A model generated the notes under the pieces. It worked only from the letters and a program-made list of their open reading frames with translations. It was not told where the DNA came from and did not search any database. A stretch of DNA of 64,000 bases from Scleromitrula shiraiana (Eukaryota > Ascomycota > Leotiomycetes > Helotiales > Sclerotiniaceae), in contig JABELC010000002.1 of NCBI GenBank assembly GCA_028455995.1, positions 1,488,001 through 1,552,000 on the forward strand, read 5' to 3'. Shown in pieces: positions 21,215-31,411 of the stretch. The translations under genes were made by a program, and so were the position numbers. How positions within the stretch are numbered: the first letter of the stretch is position 1; every line of letters starts with the position of its first letter.

Positions 21215-23710
21215 TCAAGATAAGTCAGGAGTATGTTCATGAATGGAGTATCGAGGTTGCTCGTAGAGAGGAGGTTCTTTCTTCCTTGCAAATCCTTCTC
21301 CTGAATTGGTAATTCTGGGCCTGCCAAACATTCTCCAATGTAGCGAGATGCTCCATATATTGCCGTGCGAACAGCAGATGTCTGCTTTAGCATCAGCAGA
21401 CCCAAACTCATAGCTACTACGTTTTATATCACCAGATTCCAAGTGTAATCTTTCTTTTTGGGGACATCCAAGCTGCAGTTCCCTCCCACAATCGTCATGT
21501 GCACTGTATAACTGAAATGTCCTTTGTTTAGGTCCTTGTGAAAACCTCGATTTACCTCCCTCTCCCTTTATTACTAACTCCTTCTCCCTCGAAGTGATAG
21601 GAAGGTAATATCCTACCCAATGGATATTGTGTTTGTCTTTGATTCCCTCACTCGCACTTGTCACCGTTTCATATAATTTCAGATTCTGCCGTGATGCCTG
21701 AACACGAATTGCATAGTCGGGATACACACTATAAGAATATCTATCCCTATCCTTTAGATCAATGACACCTCGATAATGATCGATACAGTCAATAAATGAT
21801 CGTAATATACCCGTAGGATCAATCTTATCGAGAGCTTCGCAACGAATTGAAAAAGGGGTTCGCCTACCAGAGTAATCACTAGGAGGGATGACGTAGAGTC
21901 TATTACAGCAGAAACGGAAAGCAGGATCTGCTATGTGAATATGGTCCTCTTCGATCTCCTGAACTCCCATGAGCTTTTTGGGCACAGCAGCATGTTCCAT
22001 TTTGAGCGATACAATTGGAGAGACGCCATAGTACCTATCATCTTGTTGAGGAGTAGTGGTCGGATTTAGAAGTCTTTGAAAGCTTACCCCCAGATAGTTT
22101 CCGAGTGATGGCCCCGCTTTAAGTACATCCTTCATACTGACTAGGGAACTTTTGCGATTAGTGGTATCATCATTATCTAGCTGCGAGCTAGGCATAGCAG
22201 GACCCGCAGCGTTGATTGGCGAAGCTGCGCTAATAGATATCTTATCGTCATCTGGCTGCTTAATGGTACCGATCACATCTTCGTTTTTCTGGGGATTGAA
22301 AGATGGTACTGATTTAATTTTTCTCGGGGGAAGTTCTCGTTTTACGCGAGAAATAGTATCCTCTGTTTTTGCTCTGATCCTAGGGGATAATGGTGTGAAC
22401 GATGTTGAAGCCTTTGCTTCTGCGTCGCAAACGGAGTCAAACGACACTCCTCTAGAGATATATTCATATTCATTTACATCGTCACTAGGGCATGCCGGTG
22501 GATATACGGTGGTAGTGCCACATCCCTCTACGTTGAGTATAGTGCTGGCGATAGGTGGGCTAGTGCTTAGAGCTCCTCCTTCTACACTATGGATGGATTT
22601 GGACGACTTTCCGCCAAATGTATTAATAGATGCCGATTCAGCATCCGCTGACGGTAACTCTAAGTTCTTAGTGTTAATGTCGACTTCCTCAGGCTCTGTT
22701 TGCTCGGGCACCTCGGTATCAAAAGGGTCTATCCATTGCAAAGTAACTGGGTCTTTTGGAGCTGTCATGTCGGTATCTACGGGTTCCTTAAGTGGAGAAG
22801 CTGTCGTAGGAGCTGCTGTAGGTGAGATGCGCTGCTCAGCGTTATTGCTAGTAGTACTATGTTCGCTTACTGGCGTCCAAGGCCCTGCAACTGAGCTGTC
22901 TGAATCTCCCCACTTCCACATAGCTCTATCAAATCTCCTTGCACCAAAGGAAGTTACAGGTGGTGTCACGCCAATTGGGCTAGGGGCATCGTCCTGTGGT
23001 CTGAAGCTGAGAGGTAGCGGTTCTGAGCCATGTACCGATCTTCGGCTTATCGTCCCTGAGGCAGACGACTCAGGCTGCCCGTCTTGAGATTTTTCAAGAT
23101 CGTCTGATATACTGGCTAGCCGAAGGGCAACTTCGTCCAACAAATTATGTGGTCTGAAGCTGAGAGGTAGCGGTTCTGAGCCATGTACCGATCTTCGGCT
23201 TATCGTCCCTGAGGCAGACGACTCAGGCTGCCCGTCGTTATATTTTTTAGAATTATCTAATCTGCTGGCTCGACGGCGGGCTACGTCGTCCAACGGATTA
23301 TGTGCTAATAATTTCATTGCTGGGGTAGGTTCAGGGGGCGGCAGGAAGGTTCTAATGCTCGGGATACTAGGATTCCTCAGAGTATTCATAGTCATTTCCA
23401 TTTCCATTTCCCACTTAGCCAAGGCAACAGGCTTGCTGCTAATGGGTTTCTGACCCTCGTCTGATTTATTGCGAGAGCGAGACTGAGAGCGAGAGCGTAC
23501 TCGTGGACCTGGTGACCTTACCCTTGGGCTTCCTTCATCTTGGTGACTAAGAGCAGAAAAAAAGGATTCTCCACCACTCGATATCGCATCATTGTCTAAA
23601 TTGTTAATACTGAAATAGTCATCGTTCTCCTTATCTCTAATCTTGATATTTTGTGGCGATGGAACCCTCAAGAAAGCGGATCTGCTCGATTCGGCGGCTG
23701 GCTGCTGCAT
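21215..23710 (-). CDS. Hypothetical protein, 831 aa, Ser-rich with internal duplication
   Basis: A single exon runs from ATG at 23710 (MQQPAAESSRSAF) to the stop at 21215. The first ~520 residues are Ser/Pro/Glu-rich and probably disordered, with an RS-like patch (RVRSRSQSRSRNKS) near residue 65. Residues ~158-187 and ~209-238 are an identical duplicated block (QPESSASGTISRRSVHGSEP and following), due to an exact 89-bp nucleotide repeat. The last ~300 residues look folded, including RFCCNRLYVIPPSDYSGRRT, a segment with GVIDLKDRDRYSYSVYPDYA, and near the C-terminus CCSHGNIWSISLHWRMFG, similar to a motif in the 613-aa protein. No catalytic motif is recognised. Confidence 0.75.
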   Translation of the reverse strand: MQQPAAESSRSAFLRVPSPQNIKIRDKENDDYFSINNLDNDAISSGGESFFSALSHQDEGSPRVRSPGPRVRSRSQSRSRNKSDEGQKPISSKPVALAKWEMEMEMTMNTLRNPSIPSIRTFLPPPEPTPAMKLLAHNPLDDVARRRASRLDNSKKYNDGQPESSASGTISRRSVHGSEPLPLSFRPHNLLDEVALRLASISDDLEKSQDGQPESSASGTISRRSVHGSEPLPLSFRPQDDAPSPIGVTPPVTSFGARRFDRAMWKWGDSDSSVAGPWTPVSEHSTTSNNAEQRISPTAAPTTASPLKEPVDTDMTAPKDPVTLQWIDPFDTEVPEQTEPEEVDINTKNLELPSADAESASINTFGGKSSKSIHSVEGGALSTSPPIASTILNVEGCGTTTVYPPACPSDDVNEYEYISRGVSFDSVCDAEAKASTSFTPLSPRIRAKTEDTISRVKRELPPRKIKSVPSFNPQKNEDVIGTIKQPDDDKISISAASPINAAGPAMPSSQLDNDDTTNRKSSLVSMKDVLKAGPSLGNYLGVSFQRLLNPTTTPQQDDRYYGVSPIVSLKMEHAAVPKKLMGVQEIEEDHIHIADPAFRFCCNRLYVIPPSDYSGRRTPFSIRCEALDKIDPTGILRSFIDCIDHYRGVIDLKDRDRYSYSVYPDYAIRVQASRQNLKLYETVTSASEGIKDKHNIHWVGYYLPITSREKELVIKGEGGKSRFSQGPKQRTFQLYSAHDDCGRELQLGCPQKERLHLESGDIKRSSYEFGSADAKADICCSHGNIWSISLHWRMFGRPRITNSGEGFARKKEPPLYEQPRYSIHEHTPDLS
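22995..23236. repeat. Exact 89-bp direct duplication inside the 831-aa gene
   Basis: Positions 22995-23083 and 23148-23236 are identical base for base. The offset is 153 bp, or 51 codons, so the frame is kept. The 64 bp between the copies and the matching segment beyond the second copy are also related but diverged (both encode DEVA..LAS / DDVARRRAS-like text). It is therefore a 153-bp tandem duplication of which only 89 bp are still identical. Confidence 0.95.
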
Positions 23711-25355
23711 TGTGATTACAGGGAAATAAAAAGAGTGTGTTGATGTTTGTAAGTGTTACATATAAGTAAGGATAGTCGCTGAGTATATGATTTCTATCGA
23801 TGATATTAGAATGGTGTAAACCAGAATGAGAATTCCTATGATCTGATATTACCTGATCCAAAATTAGGACTAATTGATATTGATACGCCAATATAACGAA
23901 TGTAGGAGCTTGAAAGAAAGCAATATTGTTGTTGATGTTTTGATGAGAAAAGATAATGGCTGAAATTATTTCAATTTTGATTTGGATAGGAAGGGTCAAG
24001 TTACAAGTCATGGCCAAAACAAGGAGGAACGACGATCTACGCGACCGCCAGCAAATAATCAAAGCATAAAATCCGATTTGATGCTTGAAGAGGAAGTAAG
24101 CATCAGCATGTAGCTGATGCACAAAAACGCAGGTTCTCTGTTACTTCTTGGATGCGAATTATACCATTTCTGAATATTTGTTCAAAATTTGGATATTTAA
24201 ATATTCTTGACTCAATTAACTTTTGAATGTTTATGTATAATGCAGACATTAAGATTCATTAAGTTTTCAATGTCCCTTTACATAAGTTACAGACACTTAA
24301 ATTAATATAGAAAGAAATAGCGTATCGTTGTATGTCAACTAAACAGACATTCAGAATTTCAATAGCTGAATGTCATATTATCATCCAACTAGTTTTTGAG
24401 ATCCCAAAACCAAGCTAATTCTTGTTTTAATGTATATTCTGAAAGTAAATATTTGAATACATTTTAAACAAAATTAATGTAACTTAACTTCTGTTATAAA
24501 TATGAACATTCAAACGTTCTAGTAGTATCAAGTTTGCTTGTCTGTACACAATATAGACATTATAAATCTTAATACAGGGTACATATTTGATTGTACATAA
24601 ATTAAATGAACATTCAAAACTGAAATAGCTCGTACCGAAATGGTTCGTGAATCTCGAAACTAGCAACTTGAACTTCAACATTGCAAGCACTTGCAAAAAT
24701 ATACAAAATTATTGATAAAGTAATAAATGATAATAGTAATTAAAAAGTAAACAACTAAAAGTAATAAGTTTAGTTTCTGTTTTTTCAGGGATGGAATAAT
24801 TCTTACATTACATATGTTTCTATTGATCCAACATTGGAAGTTATGGGTTCTTCCCAATACAAATTAGCCGAGGTGATGAAGCTATCACCATTACTAGGCC
24901 TATTTCTAATCCTTAGCCGATTAATAGATATAACTCTTGTATAGCATAAGCAAATAAGATATGGCGAGTTAGAATTGTCGATAAGATTTGATGTGCAAAT
25001 ACTATTTGGGCGAACTCAATGATGTGTTTTATGTTGAATTTAATGAATGGATACCTGAGCGCCAATTTATATTTTATCAGCTACTCTTTTCGATAAACAT
25101 CAGTTGCTGACTATTTTTGAATTTCCACTCATGCAAGTATCTATCCATTAGTCTGCATAAAAAACTGGTCGATAAATCCCGGATCATTGTGTTTGTAGTT
25201 CGAACAACAAATATCTTGGGCAGTTTTTCGAATTCCTCTACATAAACCGCCGTGCGACTGTAACTCATGAGTTTATTCCCAATACTATAATACATAAAAA
25301 TTTGACTATAATATGCCACACGAAATCTATCTATGTAACTAAGACCCGTTTCTCT
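23711..25355. other. Intergenic, AT-rich, with palindromic repeat copies
   Basis: Lies between the start of the 831-aa gene and the 3' end of the listerin gene. About 24170-24640 holds the palindromic repeat family. The remainder is very AT-rich with no gene; short minus-strand frames near 24484-24857 and 25077-25319 have no coding hallmarks. Confidence 0.5.
24170..24640. repeat. AT-rich palindromic dispersed repeat, copy 2 (compound)
   Basis: At least two concatenated copies. Modules of the TGTATAATGCAGACATT type occur near 24230-24255 and TCTGTACACAATATAGACATT near 24540. Two terminus-like sequences, ACAGACATTCAGAATTTCAA near 24340 and GAACATTCAAAACTGAAATA near 24608, are each followed by TAGCT. 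A CCAAGCTAATTC segment between them (about 24410) resembles CAAGCCAATT segments in other copies and may mark the opposite end of the unit. Confidence 0.55.
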
Positions 25356-28300
25356 TCAACGACCATAATTAAAAGCGCACCGACATAATGGACAGTTACT
25401 CTGGTTACTGCTCGCAAACCATTTAAACAAGCAACTTCCGTGAAACAAGTTCTTGCAAGTTCCACATCTCTTATCTGGTGTTTTCTTATCACTCGAAATG
25501 ATACTGTAACAGATAGCGCATTCCACATGGCCCTTCAAGCTACCCTCGACATTGCGTCGGAAAGTCGTTAGACCGTCGATTAGACTACCCTTTGAGAATG
25601 TGATGGTGCCCTGCACGATAAGCAACCAACTCCTCCATCTCTTCTCGGGAACCGCAACTCGGTTTATACCTTCTACTTTAACATTGTAGAACGGATAGTT
25701 GGGCGGAAAACAGATGGCGATTTGGATACTAGTGTCGTCGATTTCATAGCCCACAAAAACTTCACGTTTACCCTTTGAGGCTTTTACCATGAGCTCTTTC
25801 TCGCCACCTTCTTTTGCCTCAGCAGAGGACGCCCATTCTTCAACTTCGTCAAACTTATCGGAAATCAGAAGAGGAGTGAAGTACTTTTCCGTCCACGATT
25901 CGACCGCAGCGCGAGTTTGCTTGGATTGACAGGAGGAGAACCAGTTCTTTACAAGATCATTGGTATACTTGAGAGATTGGTGGTAGAGATGAATCAAGAG
26001 CCACTCTAAGTTTCGCTCATTCGATTCTGCGTCAGCTAGCTGTAAGTCATATGAGCGGATGTATGATTCGTCAAAATGTGATCTATCGAGGTTAAGAGGT
26101 TGGCCGTTTGAATGCCCCAAGACATCGAAGAGGAAGGTTAGGAAAGATCCAATACAGTTCTCAGACTGGAGGTTATTTCCATAATCTTTGCGAACTTTCC
26201 ATGAAGCAGAGCTGAAAGAATCATAAACCAGGTGCCACGAAAGTAAATAGCCGCGTACGGCTGTAGGAAACTCCGTGAGTTCTTCTTCGTCAAAATTGTT
26301 TATTGATGGCGCATCCAGCAGAAGGGACAACAGCTCTTCGGGTAATTGGGCATCTAAAAAAATGTGAGTGTGAGGTTTATACAAATAGCCACTGTACTTA
26401 CCCTTTTTATCCAGAAGAGTGTTGACTGATATCTCTTCCTGGGCAGCAGGTAAAGCCCGATGGAGGACATCAAAGGCTGCAGACTGTATCGTTCTATTTT
26501 CTGAGGCCAAGAGTGGATATAATTCAGACACATCTTCAATATGGCTAGAAGGTATCTTGCAGATCAATCTCGACAACATACTATCAACAAACTCAAGCGG
26601 CTGAGTTGGCTTTGATCGTGGAAAATTCATAAGTTTGATGAACCATTGGGATATGCTTTTGTCGTATTGAGCCAAAGCATCTTCAAGATCGTCGTTGGCA
26701 TCTTGTAGACTTCGGAGAGTCGAAACTAACTTCAAAGACATCCCCATCATGGCTAGTTTCTGTTCTTGCCCATCTCCTGACTTCATTGCCTCCCAGATGT
26801 TGATGCAAAATTCAAGTGCGGTTTCCCAGTAAGATCCGTAGACGGATTTTATTGCTGGCAGTAGCCTTTGCAAGGCACGACAGGCTTCGGAGGAAAGCTG
26901 GTAGTCAGTTTTGGAGACATCCGGCGTCCATGAGAGAATTTGCTTGACTGCAAACACTAATCTATTTTGAGCAACAGGGATGTCGTCATCATCATATATC
27001 GATAGAGACGCATTCAAAAGCACAATAAGTCCGAAAGTCTTTTCGCTTTTCGCCGAAGCGCCAGCAACATCACTTATAATTCTGTTGCAGAAGCCGCTGA
27101 CCAGCTGGCTTGTACTAAGAGTTTCATGAAGCCCAACTAAGATTGCGACCGCGCCAAGGATGTTTGGAGTCGAGGTTTTCAAGATTCCGAGGTCAGAAAG
27201 CCATTCTTCAGCACCAGTATTTTGCCAACCATGTTCCTCAACAAGCTTCGATAATAAACGACTCAATATGCGAGCCGAGTAGAAGGCTGTAGGCGTATTG
27301 TTACTGGAAGAATCTAGGAGCTTTATAATTAATTTATGCATAACACCGGAGAATTCCTGTGGGTCTCCGGACTCCAAACCCTCACGCCAAGCTTTCGAGT
27401 GAGGTAAGATGTGTGTTAGGATTTGCTGGTACAATTCGCCCACAAATTCCTGTACGGCAGTAACAGCCTTGCCAGATGGTGACGCAAAAAGCTTGTTACT
27501 TTCGAGTAGATCAAGTTGATCAGTCGCCAGCTCTGCAGTCAAACATATTAAATTTAGGACTTCAACTAATACATCTTTTGAGAAGTAATCAGGATGATCA
27601 CGGACGAGTTGTGCCGAGTACATCGCCATCCTGAGGGGTATAGAGTAACCATTCTGGTCTCTGGTGGGCCTGGAGGCCTGCTCGCTCGGTTGCGAGCGGA
27701 CCAGGAAGATAGCACCAGCAAATGGTCTCATGACCCCTAGCGAAGGACTGGGTACCTCGTTTAACAATGAAGTAAGGGCCTGAGACCATTTTGTGGTACT
27801 TGGAAGGACTTCTGGGTGTAGGGTGCAGTCATTGGAAGTAGATATGAATGTTTGTGCCTGTTGAACAAGAGTATCAATTCTATAAGTGATTGTTAGTCTA
27901 CTCATCCTATACGAATTACTTCAACATTATATGAGAAAACAGTACTTACGTCAAGGACTGAGCGCCTGCAGTTTCTAGGTTCCCTCTAATGATATCGACC
28001 ACCGAAGTGCTAGCGATAGAACTCTCGCTATTGTTCGTATCAATTTCTGCTCGCAGACTTTTCGCGCGGGAATAGATATCTGAGTCCGATATTTCGGTCA
28101 ATGCGAGGAGCCTGGTGATCACTTCCACATGCACATCACCTTTCCGAAGAACCTGGGGTCTTTTCTTTGAAAGAAGCTCAAGGGCTTTGAAGACGTCATT
28201 GATATTAGGATTGGTGGCATTCAACTTAGGGAGTAGATTCTGCAGTACACCTTCTTCCGTAAGCTCAGTCAAATTATTGAGCATGACTGCAGCCTCGAAC

Positions 28301-30411
28301 GACGGCCATGCTTCTTTATTGCCCTGTAACACCTCAGTGAAAGCTCCGAGAATGTAATCTTGTAGCGCCTGATCATTACGAATCAACATTTGAGTGTCAT
28401 CGAAAGATATAAGTGCTGTGATAACTTTCTGACATTGTGGATTTTGCGGAGTCGATAGCAGACCGTCGATGGCTGCTTGCCAGGTATTTTCGAAATTGGC
28501 CGTTTGTTGAGGAAGCAATCGAAAGTGTCTCAATGCAGAGATCAAGTACTGGGAAGATGGCGACAAGATGAGACTGGCAAGGTGGTTCTCCATGAAAGAT
28601 TCTGTAACTTCTAGCAATGAGGCAGAATACTCAAACAACTGTGGCGTAAGCCTCAGAGCAGCTTCAAAAGTTGCTGCAGCTGAGTATGGCTTTCCATTTC
28701 TATTAATAACCACTCGAAGCGCATTTTCTGCTATTTGGCCAGATGGCTGTAGAAGTGGGTTCTCAGTCAATTCCAAGGTTCCTCCCGGTTTGAGAAGTTC
28801 AGACAATAACGAGAACCATCGCTGGCTTTCGGCAATCACATTATCTTGAGATGTGGAATATTCCTTGGATTGCTCAGGCATTGAAGTTTGGATTCTAGTG
28901 GTGAAATCTCCAGCAAGTCTTTGCCATTCTACGTTGAGAGATTCCTGCCATCGGGGGTTCTTTCCTACAGCACAAATAAAGGAAGCAACTATCGGAGAAG
29001 TAGTTGTATTTCGTATCGACCATTTGGAGTTATGGGATACAGGATGCATGTACTGTCCGAAAATTGGATAAAGCGAGGTTCGTACAACTTCTACTTGGTC
29101 AGTGGTGGGCAGGTTACCAACGAAGAGTTTGGCTACTTCCAGGTAACTGGACCATGCCTCGAGTGCGTTGGCTCTACTTTCCTCTCTTTGGTTGATACCC
29201 TCGCGGAACGAATCCAAGAATTTCAAGGTAGAATTATGATCTTGAGGAAGAACTTCTAATGGTATAATTGCGACGAGGGATCGCAAAGCTTGCCAGTATG
29301 CCAAAGATCCTCCTTGCGATCCCTTCTCTACAAAACTCCTCAAATTGTCAAGGGCGGAGTGTTTACTGCTACCTTTGTACATAGAAGTCCATACCTCAGG
29401 GAATCTATTTGTCAACTTTACGAGAGCCTGCAGTAGTGGAAGGGCAGATAATGATTGTGTGGATCGCAAAGCCTTTGTTACAAAGGCACGGCTAATGGGC
29501 TCAAGACCACCTCGAACAAGGTCAGTCTGCTTTTCCAAGCAAAGAACCAATAGCTGGTCTGTTCCCTTCCTAGTAGATGCATCTTCACAAGAGGATAAAG
29601 TCCATAACTTCTTATTATTGAAAATGACTTTTTCATACCTATCTTGGTGCTTCGATATGTCCTCGTCGCTCAGCTTGGCTAGCAAATTGATAAGGAGAGA
29701 GATGGTGGCACTCAGAACACGAAAGTATTTCTCATTCGCATCTTCCGGGGCTACGGATCTTTCGTCGCTTAAAGTTTGGGGCGTTTCGTCGAAAGCTTCC
29801 TCGACGTAGTCAAGGATCTGACTTTGACAACGTTTCCAGAACAACGTTACTTTAGCATCCGTGTCCAGAAAAGATGTAAGTCCGTCATTTGCAGATCGTG
29901 CTGCAGCACGATCTCTATCATATGTTCCTGCCAACCAACTTGCTACAACTTTTGGTATGTGTTTCTCCATTCTCTTTCGAGCCGATTTCAGAAGCTCGTA
30001 CTGTACACTATGGGAAAGCTCGCGAACTCGACGTGAATTATCGATAGATAAACGGGGATAAGCATTGACCTGAGGAGATATGTCAGAAATGGGACCTTAA
30101 TGTTTTCAGAAATAGTGACAATAACTCACCCATGCCTCTAAAATCGCCTCCTCTGCGCCGCCTTGTTCGTAGGACTGCCCTTGAATATATGCTCGTAGAT
30201 CTTCCAAAGCTCTACATTTGGTTGTTCCGTCTTTCTTATATAGATTTTTGAATGATACAACTACATTGGCATCACTGATGGAGGAAAGGTTTGGTGGTTC
30301 TGTGAGGTATGAGAGTGTGCTAGATGCCGTCGCGAATCCAAAACCACCAAACCCTGCGCCGGAAGCAGCACGAGTGCTGGAAGCCTGCGACGTGAATTGT
30401 CGCTTGCCCAT
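25356..30411 (-). CDS. LTN1: Listerin, E3 ubiquitin-protein ligase of ribosome quality control, 1625 aa
   Basis: Four exons: 30411-30130, 30069-27950, 27879-26402 and 26353-25356 (4878 nt). Listerin binds 60S subunits with stalled peptidyl-tRNA and ubiquitinates the nascent chain. The N-terminus (TLSYLTEPPNLSSISDANVVVSFKNL and KDGTTKCRALEDL) is the conserved listerin N-terminal region. The middle is a long HEAT-like helical solenoid. The last ~50 residues are a RING-CH-type finger: CAIC, then CGTC-x4-H-x2-C, then C-x2-C, with the family's LFKWFASSNQSNCPLCR look. Yeast Ltn1 has 1562 residues, so length fits. Intron 3 (26354-26401) is only 48 nt, a multiple of three without stop, so a naive ORF reads through it; donor GTAAGTAC and a T-rich acceptor favour splicing. 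It is divergent from the gene at 31412. Confidence 0.95.
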
Positions 30412-31411
30412 TTTGTGTTCAATTCAATGGTTAAAATATAGGAGCCGTAAGATGTATGTTGGTCGTTAAATGAAGGCAAAGGTTGCGGGGGGCTATTAAA
30501 CTTTGTAGCTCAATGGCGGGGTTCTAAAATGTTTGTATACAACAATAAGAATTAATGTGGCGGGAGCTTTTCAAGATCTGACCAGCATCTATTACTTGGA
30601 GACAATAGAAATAGGTAAATGCATAGAGATCGAGGGAACAATGGATGATATGATATGACTTATAAAAAATAAGATGATATTTTCCTAGAGGTACAGATAG
30701 ACTTATCAAATAATATAATAATGATTAATATTTTTATGACGATGATAGATCAGATCTATGCATGTGATTAGCCTCAATACTAACCTTGGGAAAGGATTAG
30801 TAAGCGCGCCTCATGCCACATTTTGTCAAGCCACAGATGACATGGGTTCAACCGCAATAAGTCGGAGATAAGCATGTGCTATCTATTGTCGGAAAACCTC
30901 GGGACTTCATCTCCAGCTGGCTTTAGTTTTACCCCGCAAATGCTAATAACCCACAGCCTCTTTTGACACCACCACCTTCGATCAAGAACTTGTTTCTATT
31001 CATTAATCTATCAACGAATTCTCAAAGAATATATACTATATAGAGGGAGTATCTAAACTCTTGTAGTAGATATATTTGAGATTTGTTCATTGATTTATTC
31101 CGTCAGTTAACTTGTAAGTTTGTTAAATATTTATTCATACATTCTTAATCTTCCATCTAATCTGTGAATTCTAGCTCAATCAAAGACAAACCCCATTCGT
31201 ACCAACATTCGTGCCTTTCATCAACTTCAAAGAATACTTTCCGTTCCCACAAAACCTCAATAACTTATTACGCGTGGAATATTTTATTACTGTAAGCTTT
31301 CTACTCTCTATCATAATTGGTTATTAACCTAAATTTTGTGCTAACCTGATCTCAATTCATAGTGGCATACCAACGCCGGGCATGAAACGACGATCGGAAT
31401 AATCTTCCGGC
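30412..31411 (+). promoter_or_regulatory. Divergent promoter region of LTN1 and the 984-aa gene, with 5'-UTR intron and uORF
   Basis: The roughly 1-kb stretch separates outward-transcribed genes. On the plus strand a probable 5'-UTR intron spans 31292-31362 (GTAAGC donor, GCTAACC branch, CATAG acceptor). After it a six-codon upstream ORF (ATG at 31382, stop 31400-31402, MKRRSE) ends ten bases before the main ATG at 31412. A short uORF this close can lower translation of the main frame; effect here is inference. The intergenic DNA itself is AT-rich with no other feature seen. Confidence 0.5.

Noticed and set aside
22152..23087. 311-codon plus-strand ORF
   Set aside because: Antisense to the 831-aa gene. 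The composition (Ser/Gly/Val-rich) is what reverse translation of a Ser/Pro-rich protein gives, and no domain is visible.
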